This document shows, piece after piece, positions 24,301-37,300 of a stretch of 64,000 bases of DNA. The notes under the pieces are model-generated. The model ran no database searches. It was given only the letters and a program-made list of their open reading frames with translations, and was not told the DNA's origin. Each line of letters starts with the position of its first letter. The first letter of the stretch is position 1. This DNA is from Trochalopteron elliotii (taxonomy: Eukaryota; Chordata; Aves; Passeriformes; Leiothrichidae): assembly GCA_024734555.1 (NCBI GenBank), contig JANPWX010000619.1, positions 1,609,236 to 1,673,235 of the forward strand. Reading direction: 5' to 3'. Made by a program: the position numbers and the translations under genes.

Positions 24301-27300
24301 ATGCATTCACATTTATGAATCTTAAAAACAGCACGGTATTTCTCTTCCTGACAATTGATAAATGCTTGATATGTAGTAAGATATAGAGTGAATTTTATCA
24401 ATGCATAGTATGCCTTGAACCTGTTGCTTTCCTTACTTTTTTTTTGTTATTTTTGTAAACACCTACTGTGCTCTTTGAAGTCTATTTTCTACCTGTATGA
24501 CCTTTAGGTAGGAGCAGAGTTTTCCCAAAATTCTCTTTATCTTAGCACTGACTATTGGCAAAATAGCTACAAATCCTGGATAAGCATGTATAATTGTTAA
24601 CACGAGTTACTGAAAATATCCTTTGATAGTGGTGTAAAATTTTGTCATTCCACAAGACTCATACCCACCCACACATAAACACAGGTATGCACACTTTTAA
24701 TTCAACATGTTAATCACTATTTTTGGTCTCTTTGCTTTTGAAGAGTAAATCAGAAAGACTCTAGTCCTATTTATATTGGAGAATTATTTAAACCCATTTA
24801 TTAGGAGAATCAAAAATATAATTTCCCCTTTTCTCAGGAAAAGCACCAGCATTCCCTAAGAGGACAAGCAGCAGGAAGGGCCAGCCAGAACACATGTATA
24901 TCACGCCTTCAGAGTCTCACTGATGTTACCCTGTGCTGACTTTGGTGTTTCTTTCTTTATTCACAGTTGCAAGGCAGTTGGCCAAGGGTAGTTACAGGTC
25001 GGCAGATAAAGAGGTAACTGAGAAACTGGTGATTGTCTTCTTTTATATAAAGAAGTCAAAAAAATTCCAAAAGCATGTCACTTAGAAAATAGCTAAGCTG
25101 CAGTCATTAAAAAATAAAAAAAGGTTAAAATTAGATGTTAAATGAAAATCCTGTTAGTCATAGAACTAGCAAGGCTATCCTCATCCTTGCAGAATTTTAA
25201 GGAGGAAAAGGGATGTTATTTTAGTTTGTTTTGCTTCCTTTGTTTTCACACATTATAAGTCTCTGAGCAGGACTGACCATTATATGCCTTTTTACTGGCA
25301 GCACACTAAAGCCAAGAGCTTGATTAGCTTTTGGTACTCCTGGATTATAAATTAGTGGTAAAATATTAATAAAAAAGGAAAAACAGACTTATGAATGACT
25401 GGCTGTAAATTGAAGTCTGAATTCAGATAGAAGGAGTTGTTTCATTTTAAAGTTACGGGGAGTTGACTGGTTTGGCAGAAATTTTGCTAGGAAGTGGTTT
25501 TGGATTTTAGTTTACTTCTATGGGAGTCGCAGGGAATTGGAACTGGGCGTTCCTTGAAATGCAAATTTTTGCCAGGGTTTTTTGAGCATGGCCATGGAAA
25601 CCGAGGAGGCTTAGGTACTCATTGGCATTTCTCACTCTTTTTTGTGGAACTCTGCAATTAAGGGCCCATCAGTCTGGAGTGGCTGATTGGAGAAACAGAG
25701 GGTTCTTTCTTAAGTGGAAATATGCTTTCTCTGACTCAGATCTACCCTCTGGATCTCATTCTGAGTTGTCTGGAGTGTCAAGTTTAGTTAATTGTATATT
25801 CCCATTGAGAAGGAAAACTGAGGAAAACTGTTGATTTTGGTTTGTTGCTTCATATTTTCAGAGACTTGGATGGTTTCGTCTTGAACTCTAAGAAGGCTGT
25901 TGTAAAAGTCGAATTGGTATCTTGAAAAATGAGTTATTGTTGACTAGCAAGATTAGGTTCAGCATAAACAAATGGTCTGAAGGGAAGATCTGACTAATAG
26001 AAACCAAATTTACACATTAAAACCCCTCACAGACATTGTATGGATTTGATTGAGCTTTACTTCAGTTAAAAAAATAATGAAGAGCTGCATGTTAAATTTT
26101 CTGCAATGTCATGAATTATAATACTGAATCCAGTGTCATTAAATTGTATTTTTTTGTCTCTTGTCAGCTACAACAATTTCAGCAAAGCACAATCCGTGTG
26201 AAAGTATGAATAAAATTCAGGGGGTAGCATCAAGGACTTCTGAGCTCAGGAAACTGAGTTTGGCAGTGCTAATTTGTATTAAAGTTGTTGTTGCATGACA
26301 GCAGGAAAAAGATTTAATGCTTGCCACCTGAATCAAGCCATGGAACATTGGTTTCTATAACTGCCATGAATTTGAATCAAGGCCAATATCTCTAAATTTG
26401 AAATAAACCGATACTCTGTCTTGAAAGAAGATACAGGCCACTTATGTTGCAGAAGGTATTTAGAAAATGTATTTCAATTTAATTTTCAGCAGTATATATC
26501 TTTCAAATTTTTAGGCACTTTAGCACTGGCCTTTTTGGCTTTTTCTATATTCCAGCAAGTATGTAGCCTTTCAGCCATTTATTTGTCAATATCCAGTCTT
26601 AAACTAATACTGATTTGCACAAGACCACAGATGCTGGTTTTACTCCCACTATTACTATGCAGCTGCTTACCTTAATCTGAAAGTCATTTTTGTTTTGTAT
26701 ATAACTGCATTAATGGAGAAAATCAGATTTCAAGCCAAGTAGTCACACTACAAAGCTTTAAAGTCATCAGATACAAAGCTTGTACCATGAGCCTAAGTGT
26801 AGCAACATTGTCTTTTACAACACCATATAGTGTGGTGATACCTTTCTTTCTAAAGGATCCCTAACTGCTTTACAACAAGCAGTTCAAATTTGGAATTTCT
26901 TTGTTTCTCTTCAGAAAGCAGGCAAGAACCATGTGAAATTCTTTTTTGTGTCTGGACTGTCTTTGAATCTCTGTGTAAATACCACACATTTACTCACATA
27001 GATTGTTTATCATTGGAACAAGAATAATTTGAATTTTTAGCTGGTACCTGGGAGTAGTGAAACAAACTCCTTCATTCCTTATTGTAAATTAAATTTTGAA
27101 CTTCTGTCCAGGGCTGAGTGCACCAGATTGTGTGACATTTTAGGACTGGGAGTAAGAGGACTAAGTAGCAACACTTGAACCCAGCTGCTTTCTTTCTACA
27201 CATGCCCTCTTACAAGTAGTCTCTGTTTTTCACTGAGTACAGAAGATGCAGGTAATTGATCCATTACATGTGAATAACTTAATCCACCATTGTAATCTAG

Positions 27301-28424
27301 CTATCTAGATTGAAATACAGCAGCTGTTTCATAGCATGCAAGAGCAATACACAAAAATCCTGTGGTGGAAGGGGAAAAAGGTACTGTATGCATATGGAAG
27401 TGCCAGGGAAACTTGTAGAGGTAGAAGGCAGCTATTCCACTAAAATTATTTGATGTCTTTGTTGTCATGTAACATACTTTCTGGGGTTGTCTTTCATGTC
27501 TCTGATGGAGCCCTGAGGATATACTCCATTTCAACCCTGTTTTTAACCTCTCTCTGTGCTCAAAGACGCAGCTTCTTGGTGAGGAGGATGAGATTCTCTT
27601 CAGAGCTGAACAGTGCTGCTCCTTAATCGGCTGAAGTGGTGCTTGCACGATAACAAGAGGTACTAGTCTCACCCCAGGTTGTGCCAGCTTGGGAGGCTGG
27701 AAATTTAACCCAGATCTATGGCATGGTAATACAGAGCATTATCTTTAGGCAAGCAGGCCTAGCTACAGTCCATAGCTGAAATTTAAAGTAATTTTAAAAA
27801 TGCATTAAAATTTTAAATGCCCCAAGGTTCCTATCATTTGTGAAGCTGCATCTCTTTCAAAGTATTATGAATGACACTGAATTTTTGCTTTTGGTGGATA
27901 TGTTATAAATATGAAGAATGATAAACTTTAGGGGTGACTAGTTGTAGAAGAAAATAAAGAAGTTCTTGCACTGTCAAGTGTTAGTGCTGTCATTTAAGGG
28001 GCTACATAGCAGGAAGGCCAGGGAGACGGCTATTATTGAGCTTGTGAAACAAAATTACATAGCAATTTATGCCTTTTTTTTTTAAGGGTGTGGGAGGTAA
28101 GCTTTGTTTTCAGCATTGTCTTTCCACTGATCATGCAGGCTGTTCTGCAGTATTTTTCATAGATATATGTCTTTACATGCTTGTGATCTTTTGTGTACAG
28201 TTCTACTGAGTTGTAACTTAAAATGTTATGTGGTATATCTTCCAAAAACATAGGTGCACCATATTATTGCTTAACTTTCAGGGTGCTTTGTAGTCCGTTC
28301 TAGTATCAAATGTCTGTATTACACATTAATTTAAATTTTGAGGGAAAATAATAATTTTGAGAAGACTGAATGACTAAAACACAAAACAGTCTATTTTTTT
28401 GTTTGGGCTTTTTTTCCTCCACAG

Positions 28425-28571
28425 CAACGCAAAAGAAATGGTTGAGAAACAAGCAGAAACACTGTCCTATTTAGCCTTCATCTGTTCAGCGATCCTGCTT
28501 GCGGCTGAGAATCTTACATTATTTTCACATTTAGAACTCTTGATTTTGGACTGCTTCTCTAAAGTTTTTTA
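28425..28571 (+). other. Open segment after a strong acceptor, weak exon candidate
   Basis: A good polypyrimidine tract ending in TTCCTCCACAG (to 28424) is followed by an open frame of about 48 codons that stops at the TAG near 28571. From its internal Met it reads Met-Val-Glu-Lys-Gln and then becomes hydrophobic. No donor or homologous family is evident. Strong acceptor-like sequences arise often by chance in T-rich introns, so this is probably not an exon. Confidence 0.12.
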
Positions 28572-28881
28572 GCATGATTTCCTTCAAAAGTAGTTCCCCT
28601 TTTTAGTTCCTTTTATGCTTTAATGCTCTTTTTAGTAAGCACATGGCACAGTACTTGTGATGGACAACAGGCTAACAGTGTGGATTCAGTGCATGATGTT
28701 GTTTTTTAAAGCAAAACCTTCTCTTAAAAAAATCTGATATTATAAAGCAGTGGATTGTGTTTCCTGCAATAAATTCATTTATTTTATAATATTAATGGGA
28801 AAAAGGAGTAAGTGAAGAGGTGTTTTTCTTGACTGCCAGTGCCACAAGCTCAACCTGGAATTTGAAAGTCTACCTATATTC

Positions 28882-28906
28882 TTGCTGGTGCATGCACCAC
28901 CAGCAA
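28882..28906. repeat. 9-bp hairpin with nested 12-bp palindrome
   Basis: TTGCTGGTG (28882-28890) pairs exactly with CACCAGCAA (28898-28906) around a 7-base loop. The overlapping GGTGCATGCACC (28887-28898) is a perfect palindrome, so two alternative foldings exist. Confidence 0.85.
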
Positions 28907-29159
28907 TGAAGACCCTACATCTGGAACTTAGCTACCAGTTCTGCTGATGCATAAGCCGTGTACTCTCCTGTGGCTGTGCTGACTCTGTAAAAGAAAAATT
29001 GAAAGTAGAAAAACATTTTTCACAGTAAAGCAATTATGAATAATCCCAACAATTGTAGTAAGATGATACCATATTTAAAGATATTTAAAAATATTTTTTC
29101 TTTTGGATGGTAGTAACAGTCACATCTCTTCCTGTCACTAGTGCATTGGAGGAGTGTAG

Positions 29160-29718
29160 TAAAGTAATAGGTCTTATTATCCTGGCATGCATTGGGAAGA
29201 GTGTGGCCAGAGTGTCAAGAGATGTGATCCTCTCCCTCCTGGCCCTAGTGAGGCCACATCTGGAGGGCTGTGTCCAGTTCTGGGCTACTCAGCACAAGAA
29301 AGAGAAGGAGCTACTGGAGAGTGTCCAGTGGAGGCCACAGAGATGATTTGGGATCTGGAGCATCTCTTATGAGGAGAGACTGTGGGAGCTGGACCTGTTT
29401 ACTCTGGAGAAGGCTGAAAGGGAATCTCATTAACACATATAAATATCCCAGAGGCAGGTGCCAAGAGGATGATGCCAGACTCTTCAGTGGTGCCCAACAA
29501 CAGGATGAGGGGCCATGGTTCTCAACAAGAAGTTCCCCCTCAACATGAGAAAGAGCTTCTTTACATTGAAGGTGGCAGAGCACTGGAAAAGGCTGGAGAC
29601 ATTCAAACCCCACCTGGATGTGTTTCTGTGTAACTTGCTCTAGGTGACCCTGCCTTGGCAGAGAGGACTAACTGATCTCCAGAGGTCCCTAGCAAGCCTA
29701 AAGATTCTTTGATTTCAC
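29160..29718 (+). mobile_element. CR1 LINE fragment, sense orientation
   Basis: Contains the CR1 ORF2 C-terminal and 3' untranslated text in sense order. Near the start is AGTGTGGCCAGAGTGTCAAG, then 'gtgaggccacatctggag' and 'tgtccagttctgggctactc'. These are followed by the 'acctgtttactctggagaag' block, 'agaaagagcttctttacatt', and near the end CTGATCTCCAGAGGTCCCT with a decayed ATTCTTTGATTT tail. About 560 bases survive, with several small deletions relative to the usual family text. The frames on both strands here are CR1 remnants and are not intact. Confidence 0.95.
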
Positions 29719-30387
29719 TTGATATAGTATTATAGATCTGTTTGGAGCATGTTTCCCTTCTTTCCACAGGATAAGACTGGGATCCCAGTTCCAAATTACT
29801 CATGAAAAGCCAAGGTTCTCCCAAGTCCTTCCTCAGGCAGAATGTGTTCCAGAGATATTTCTTAAGAAAAAATAATAGAAACCAGGCTTCTCCTGTTTTA
29901 ACACTGCAGTTTTTTGACAATTATGTGGTGTTTGACTAATTAACACATGGTATGTTTTTGGCAGAATATGTTGCAGCTGGTGTACTAATTGGTAGGTATT
30001 CAGGAAAATGAAAGGCATGTGTTTATTATGGGTGGTAAGGTAACATCTTTATCAACTGTGTATTATTTTACTTTACATACATATATATATATATATATAC
30101 ACATATATACACACACACATATCACCTGTATCTCAGTTCAGCAATAACATCCAGTAACATGCACAATCTAAAGTGTTGTGCATTTTATTCTAGCATTTCT
30201 AAGAAGTACACAGAAGTTTGTGTTCGTTGTGTGTTATTACTTGTGATTGCAACAACAGCTGGAATTTCTCAGTTCAAACAGGCTATGCACATATATCTCT
30301 GCGTTTGTAGTGTAACTCTATACTGGTAAGATGCGATATTTTCCCTGGTGCAATGACATCTTTGTTAAGGCTGGGTTTAACATTCTG
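29719..30387. other. Unique spacer between two CR1 copies
   Basis: About 670 bases of unique AT-rich sequence separate two same-strand CR1 fragments. The TA/CA microsatellite is inside it. No gene is seen. Confidence 0.6.
30075..30120. repeat. (TA)n/(CA)n compound microsatellite
   Basis: A run of alternating AT/TA dinucleotides passes into AC dinucleotides over about 46 bases. Such tracts are usually length-polymorphic. Confidence 0.95.
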
Positions 30388-30612
30388 ATCAGATATTAGG
30401 AAAAGTTCTTCATCCAGAAGGTGGTAGGACATTGGAACAGACTCCCCAGGGAAGCAGTCCCATAGTAGCCTCAAGTCTGACAGAGTTCAGTAAGTGTTTA
30501 GACACCACTCTCAGGCACGCGCTGGATCCTTGGGATGGTCTAGTGCAAAGCCAGGAGATGATTTCGGTGATCCTTGTAGGTCCCTTCCAACTCAGCATAT
30601 TCTATGATTTTG
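30388..30612 (+). mobile_element. CR1 LINE 3' fragment, sense orientation
   Basis: Starts with GATATTAGGAAAAGTTCTTC, continues with 'gaaggtggtaggacattgg' and 'cagactccccagggaagc', and ends with GGTCCCTTCCAACTCAGCAT and ATTCTATGATTTT, the characteristic CR1 3' terminus. About 225 bases remain. The preserved tail means the 3' end is genuine. It is heavily 5'-truncated and not coding. Confidence 0.95.
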
Positions 30613-32212
30613 AGTGCATAACTATCGTTCAAATGAGATAATTTTTAAAAGTACTTGCAAAATGCTTTCTTTTCCTTTTCTAAATATACCTTAGTGGAAT
30701 GCTCCAATAGCATATGATGATATCAAAGTTTTCTTAATTATAATTTCATCATTTATCTTGGGATCACTCAAACTTTCCTTCCTGTAAGAGAAGTTCTTGT
30801 TCCTGAACCATGCTGATGATACTTTTCAGCAATTTTACCTTACTATGCCTTGCCTTTATGTTTTTGCCTGTAAGACAGCCTAGGAAGTAACATCCAGCAT
30901 AAAGTACAGTTTCATACAGTGAGAATTCAGAATATTTGCAGAAAGAAAACTTATTGCAAGTACACATATTTATGCTGTTGAGACCTTTTTTAAGTTTTGT
31001 TTCTTCTGTGGTTGATTTTTCCCGTTCATGTACTTAATTGGGAGCGATGATACATAATAAACACATTAAAATACACAACATACCAGGCTGAATGTGAAAA
31101 TGCATGTCTTTGGGGTAGATAATATTTTATTTTTGTAAGGTGCAGAGCTGAGTGAGGGGGTGTATATGCTTTACACCTTGGCCAAATAGTGGACTTCTCT
31201 GTGATGTAACCTATTTAGCTGCAGAAGCTTCTCTGTGTAGCTGCCCTGCGGTGCTGGAAGCAAATTATGAATGCTGTACTGTTTAAGAGCAGAAAGGTTT
31301 GCCTGGAAGAGAGCGGTATGCCTGGGCCCCCTGCTATTGAGAAGATGCCAGTCAGAAATGAAAACGTCTTTCATGAAACTATAGCGAACTTCCCTGTGAT
31401 ACAGTACAATAATGCAAGGAATTTTTAGTCAAAACCTGTAAAAATGAGTATAATACCTTGAATGTGGCAAAGAAGTGTTGGCTTATAAGGGACTATTTTA
31501 AGATGTCACTGCCAAAAATATGTGTGGTTCTAATACAGTTTTAGAAGTGACAGGATTGAGGAGTTTTAAGCCTTTCCCCCTCATTCACCACCCCCTCTTC
31601 CCCCCACCTTTTGAGATCTCCAGTTTCTTTTGCCTTTTGGTTACAACTACAAAAGATGTCTTCTGAGAAAAATGCTTTCTGCATGACATCAGAATAAAGG
31701 AATGTTCCACACTATTCAGCATGCTTAAAAGTATTGCTTGACTGAAATAACATTATATTTAAAATTAATGCTAAACAGAAAACCAGTTAAGAGAAAAAAC
31801 AGAGCAAATAACATTTCTGCAAACTTTTGTCTTCAAGAAACATTGATTTATTGGACTTTACAGAAGGTTTTTTTTTTAAATAATAAAATTATACCCTGTT
31901 TAACAGCACAGTAAAATAAAGATAACTGCTGTTTTGTTGTGTGCTGAAATGCATGTAGCCACAAGTAAAGATTGAAAAATTTGGAACTGGAATATAAAAA
32001 CTACATAGATATAGAAAAATTAATCCATTACTCTAGATGAGACAAAGTTGTAAGAAAGATATTTACTCAGTGCAAAAATCCAAAGGTTTTTTCATTGTCA
32101 GTTGTTAATTTTTGTTTTGTCTGACCTCAATTTATTTTTTTCATGTAGTATTAATAACAAAAGCTAATTATGCTCACAACTTATGCACTTATGAAAGTGT
32201 TTATTTTTCTTG

Positions 32213-32236
32213 AGCAATAAGAAATATATTATTGCT
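32213..32236. repeat. 8-bp hairpin
   Basis: AGCAATAA (32213-32220) is the reverse complement of TTATTGCT (32229-32236), with an 8-base loop. It lies inside a stretch that resembles conserved non-coding DNA. Confidence 0.85.
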
Positions 32237-34309
32237 TGGTCAATAGTGTTTACATTATTCTTTGGCGTGGAATAATTTTCATTGCCTTGGGATAGTCAAA
32301 GAGAGAGTTAGAAAATTGTTAAAAACACCAAAAGCAAAAGATGACACTTAAGGAATTATCTTCTAAACTAACAAAGTACACATAAACTGTAAAATAAAAG
32401 TAGTGAAATTAGTAACCGTTTTGAATTGAGCATTGTATGAGTTACAAATGAAGGGATCTCACTGCTCACAATCATGAAACTTCAAATTTAATTACTTCGT
32501 GCATTGTTAATGAATAATTGTTCATCGCAGGTCAATAGATTTCTTGTCAAAAAAAAGATCAGGCTTAAGATGCACTTCAGCTCATAGGTGAGAAGGAAAG
32601 TTTAAGTTCACAAGATCAGATATAAATGCTTTCATATCAAACCATTGGTTCATTGCTGTGAAAACCTGCATGGATTTGTAAGAGAGAATAGAGGTCCAAA
32701 CATTGTCCTTGAGAGTGTGTGGTGGCAGGGATTTCACAAATGCAGATGTCACTCATATCTTTCACTGAAGGCATGGAAGACTGGAAGCTGGGAGAGCTGC
32801 CAGTCCTCATCATCAGTGAGACTTTTTTGCAGTGCAGCTGTACTGTGTGGGTACAGGCCATGAGCTGCAGGTGTCATCAGGTTTTAGTGTTGATTATGAC
32901 TTCCCTTAAATTTAGATTTCTTTTTAATAAATTAAACCAACATAAGAGTCTGTGATCTAAGCAGAAAAATGAGAACACTTCCCTGAAGTGGCAGCAATAA
33001 CTGAAAGGAGAGCAAGTATGGTTGTTTAAGTAGATAGGCTGTGGAGAGGTACTTGCATTCCCTCCTGGAAATATGCTGCCTCCTCTGGACTTTTCTCACC
33101 CAGCTATCTTTGAGTAGGAGCCCAGGTGAACTAGGGGAGGGATGAACCAAGGTGTCCAATAACCTGAGTATCAGCAGAACTGCAGCACTTAAGGGAACAA
33201 GGGAATTACAGATCTTTTTTCAGAAATGCAAGTTTCCGTGTAAGTTTTCCCAGTTCCGTAAATATCTGTGTGAGTAGTGTGTGTTGTTTTATAAAGCTCA
33301 TGGAAGAAGGGAGAAGAAAAGAAGGAGAGAGAATTGTGTGATAAGAGAGAATTTCTATAATGTTATAATGCTATAATTAATTGCTATTAATTCTAATCTA
33401 ATTACGAGTTAACGAGACTCAATGTTTTACTTGAAATGCCTCAGCATCCTGTGCTTATGTTTTTTTCTTTCAGCCAAAAGCTTTATTGAGACTCTGAAAA
33501 CATTTTAGGCTTAAAATCAGGAAATCTTATACCTTGAAATTTATTGTTATTATTACTATTTAATTATTCTTGGCATGCATCTCATGAGATTTTTATTGCT
33601 GCAGTTGTCAGCCCTTCCACAGTGGGTACCTGTTCAATGAATCCATGCCATGTCTCACACCAAATGAGACACCTCCCATTTTCACATCTGGCAGCTTGAG
33701 AAGAATCACAATGCATGAAAAGCAAAACAGAGGAAAGGGGACATAATTTTTTTTGTATGGGCTCTCTGCAGAAAATCATATCTGTACAACAATATTTTGG
33801 AGAGAAGAATTTTGTTGTGTGTTTTCTTTTTACCATTATCTGAAAGGACAGCAAAGTTGCATTTGATACATGGAGTTATTTGGGGAGATACCTAGAATAT
33901 ATTGAGATTAAAAAAAAAAAACCAAAAAATTATATTATTATCTTTAACTTTGCATATTGAAAATAAATACTAAGGTAGTGAAGACAGAACCATCAGGCAG
34001 ACAGCAGGTGGGCCAACCAGCAGGAGGGAAATGATACTTGTGGCACCTGTTCTGCACACTTAAAAAAAAGTTTAAAAAATTGGAAATTCCTGCATGACAC
34101 CTACTTCTATTATGTTATTTCATTACTGTATTTTCCTAGCTTGTCTTCAAATTTTTAGGAGGGCCATCTGGAGATTTCAAACCACTTTATGCTATCTAGA
34201 GTTCTATATTTACTTGTGTTCTTATATATATATCACTATGCTACCTGAATTGCAGTGTGATGCTACAGATGGTAATAAACCCTTTTTTATTGTCCTGATG
34301 GAGATAGTC

Positions 34310-34376
34310 CACTACTATTATTCCCATTCTACAGGTGGACGAAAGCAAAGTGTAGGAAGAGGTCAGCATCAATTCA
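34310..34376 (-). mobile_element. MIR-like SINE relic (antisense)
   Basis: The string 'ctattattcccattctacag' followed by GTGGACGAAAGCAAAGTGTA and AGGAAGAGGTCAGC follows, with substitutions, the well-known antisense MIR text of an ATTATCCCCATTTTACAGATG word followed by a GAAACTGAGGC-type word. Only about 65 bases are recognisable. MIR and related CORE-SINE relics are known in amniote genomes including birds. The match is from memory and the copy is short, so a chance resemblance is possible. Confidence 0.4.
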
Positions 34377-37300
34377 TGGCTTAACTGTAACCATAATTTA
34401 TGGGTTATATCTCAATTATGTGGAGAATGGAGTCAGTGCATAGAAATGGCTTTGGTTTCCTTTTGCTCTCTTGCAGCTCTGCTGGTTCAGTAACCCTGTA
34501 GCTCACTGAAGAATTTGCTGTCTGGTCTAATTTTAGTCAGATTTGAAACAGCTGCAGGGGTCAGAAAGTACATCATATATCAGTGTGGCAAAGGAAGTGG
34601 CTAAGCCTGTGCCTATTTTTCTTGGGCAACAAGCAGTAGAGAAGACAACGACACACAAGGCTAGGTTAGCTGTGTGCTGCACTAGGATCAGCTGTTAACT
34701 GGTCAGAGCAAGATTACCCAATTGAGTCATTATTAGGGCCATTGTATGTGGAGCACCTGTTGTAAAGCAGATGGATTCTACAAGTGGGTTTGGCTCTAAA
34801 TTGCTGGTTCCCAGAGCTGACTGTGAGCTATTTAGGGGATGTTTCTAGAGTGATGGTTGGTCTAGAAAATTCTTGCAGGAATAGGATGTTTGGTGTTTCT
34901 GGCTTCCGCTCTTTGGTATGCTATGACTTGTTCCAAATAAGTACAGGTAGGTGACTTTGCTTTATTTCTCTCTGCTTCTTCCTTGGGGGAATTTTGCCTT
35001 ATGGCTTAACATTAATGCTGCAAGCATTAGTGGTAGTATTGCCAGTTTGACTGTCTGAATTCACAGAAAACACTGTGGTGGTCTTTGTCTTGTTGTTTTG
35101 TGATTTCTTCCTCAGAAGATCTCTGCTGCGTAATATAGCACATGCAGAAATTTTAAATTTGATATTAGAGTCAAAGTGTATGGAGTAAAGAGTGTTGAAT
35201 AAACTAGGAGGAGTGAGAATTTACTGTCTGTTTTGTTTTCTGGTGATTGTGATTTTTGAGAAAACTGTATTTCTGCCTTCAGAAGCTGGGTCATATTCAA
35301 AAATCCAATAACACCTCTTGCAAAGCTAAGTATTTGTGATACTTAATAAAAATTATGTATAAGAGGAGGAATTTTCTGTTTTGAAGGGCCAGTTTTGCAA
35401 GTAAATGCTCCAAGATGCAGTTTGTCCTTATGGTGTGAAGAGTTCAATTACTGATGAAAGCTTCATAAACAGAAGCCCTGTAACTAGTGACAAGAATAGT
35501 AGGGCTATTGTTGGGTTATATACAGTAGGAATTATTTTACTTCTATAGTGACTAATTAATATGTTTTTCATTGGCTGCCAGTGATAGAGGCTTTCACAAT
35601 GATAAAACAAAGTTTACCTTTACTCAAAGTCCTGTTTATCAAGGCATGAACTTGATCATAGATTGTTATAAATATTATAGGTGCTATTTTTCTGGTTCAT
35701 GCTTGCCTCATTCTGAAAGATGTGAGAAACTGCTGAAGAACTGACCATGGCTAAAGATAGCAAACAGACTGTTGTCTGAAATATGTGATATTCCCAAATA
35801 GGAAAACCAATTATTTCTTTTTAGAGCAGTACAGAAACCTTCAGTTTAGCAATAAACTACAACTGGCTTGAAATGAGAATTATAGATAGCTCGATTGAGT
35901 AGATAATGTAGATACTGTACCTCTTTAAATGAGAGCTTCCACAGTTTATTTTCCAAGTGTGTGAAGTACATTTTACATAGTTGTTCAATCAGTGCATGCA
36001 TTATGGTGGGAGACTCCATTCTTCCTGAAGAAGGTGGCTCATATCCACCTTAGGAGAATGGACTGCATAAATAACTAAGCTTTTTTGAGGAAGAACCTTT
36101 TAATCTCCCAAATGTACTGTATGTTTAACTAAGCTATCACTGTCATTCAGTTTAGTTGATATGCCAATCCTAGTATTTGAAAGACAAGCTGAACATTGTA
36201 TCCACAGAAAAAAAAATTAAATAAATTTCTGTGCAAATGGTATTTTATACATGTTTCTGAGGAAAGTTTCATATCAGGTTGCAAAGCTGTTATCAATACA
36301 TTCATTCTTTTAGGCAGAATAAAGGCAAGCCTTTAATGTTAAATTAGGACGAGTAAGAGAGTTACAAAATGTTTAGAAGTTTTTTTATCAGTAATTTATA
36401 ACTGTACTACAGGTTTGTATCTTGAAAATACAGCAAGTTAGAGGGTGGGAAAAGGGTGGGTTGTTTATTACTTTTTCCAAATTAAAAACAAATATGTAAT
36501 TGAGTAGGTATAAAACCTTCGTTGAAGTGCATATAGTTGTGTAGTTACCAAAGACAGACGGGTTACTGCAGGTGGGCTGTTGTTTGGCTCTTTTGTGCTT
36601 CGGCAAGAGAAAATTTCCCTTTAGGATAGATCCTCTTTCACAAGCTGACAATCGTTATGTTCAAGTGTGAAGAAAGGTGTAGCTGCCCCAAATTTAGCTA
36701 TTCATTGCTTGTGGAGTTCTAATGGCTGAGTTAGCTGAAGATGAACTCCGTTTTCTTCACAGGTCAGGTGCAGTGTGGTGAAAGCTTCTGTAACCTGGTC
36801 CGCTTACTAAGACACCTTACTTGTGAGTTAGAAAAAGCAAGACAGACCCCAAACTGGAAGTGCAGTTTTTTGGGGTTTTAGTGTAGTTTTGTTTGTCTGG
36901 TGAGTGCTGTTTTGTTTTGTTTCCCTCCCCCGGTTTTGTTGTTTTCTGAGATAGGTCTGATTCTACCCTGTCCGTATGCAATTTTGTTTATTGGCCCAGG
37001 CATTATAACTGCCTCTGAAAATAAGATTAAGTCATATCTTGTTGCACCTAAATACAAATTTGCATGTCCTGGTCCTTAGGTAATCTCTGCCTCAAAACTT
37101 GTCTTTAAACTTGTCCAAAACGCTTGACCTTATAGGATCTGTGTCCTGAATGGCCTCTGATATATATGTCTATATATGCTCTTAGCTTTATTAAGTCTTT
37201 ATATCTTAAGTGCTCTTTATCCTCATTTTGAAAATGTGTATTTCTGTTGGCTTTATTTTCTGTTAAACAAACTCAGTTTACATACTGTGAAATAAACTTA

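Larger units (their letters stand above)
21345..29159. other. Non-coding unique DNA
   Basis: No gene or young repeat is recognised. A GC-richer patch at 22530-22720 and repeat-free AT-rich DNA at 22850-23060 could be conserved elements. The - strand frame of about 123 codons at 27301-27672 has no family signature. The stretch at 27690-27770 has faint tRNA-SINE/MIR-like wording (AACCCAGATCT) but is too eroded to call. Confidence 0.55.

Noticed and set aside
27301..27672. 123-codon - strand open frame
   Set aside because: No family signature and no splice context; probably chance in a mildly GC-rich patch.
27690..27770. tRNA-SINE or MIR-like wording around AACCCAGATCT
   Set aside because: Too short and diverged; no second anchor in the right place.
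29270..29613. Overlapping open frames on both strands
   Set aside because: They lie inside the CR1 copy at 29160-29718 and are remnants or shadows of it.
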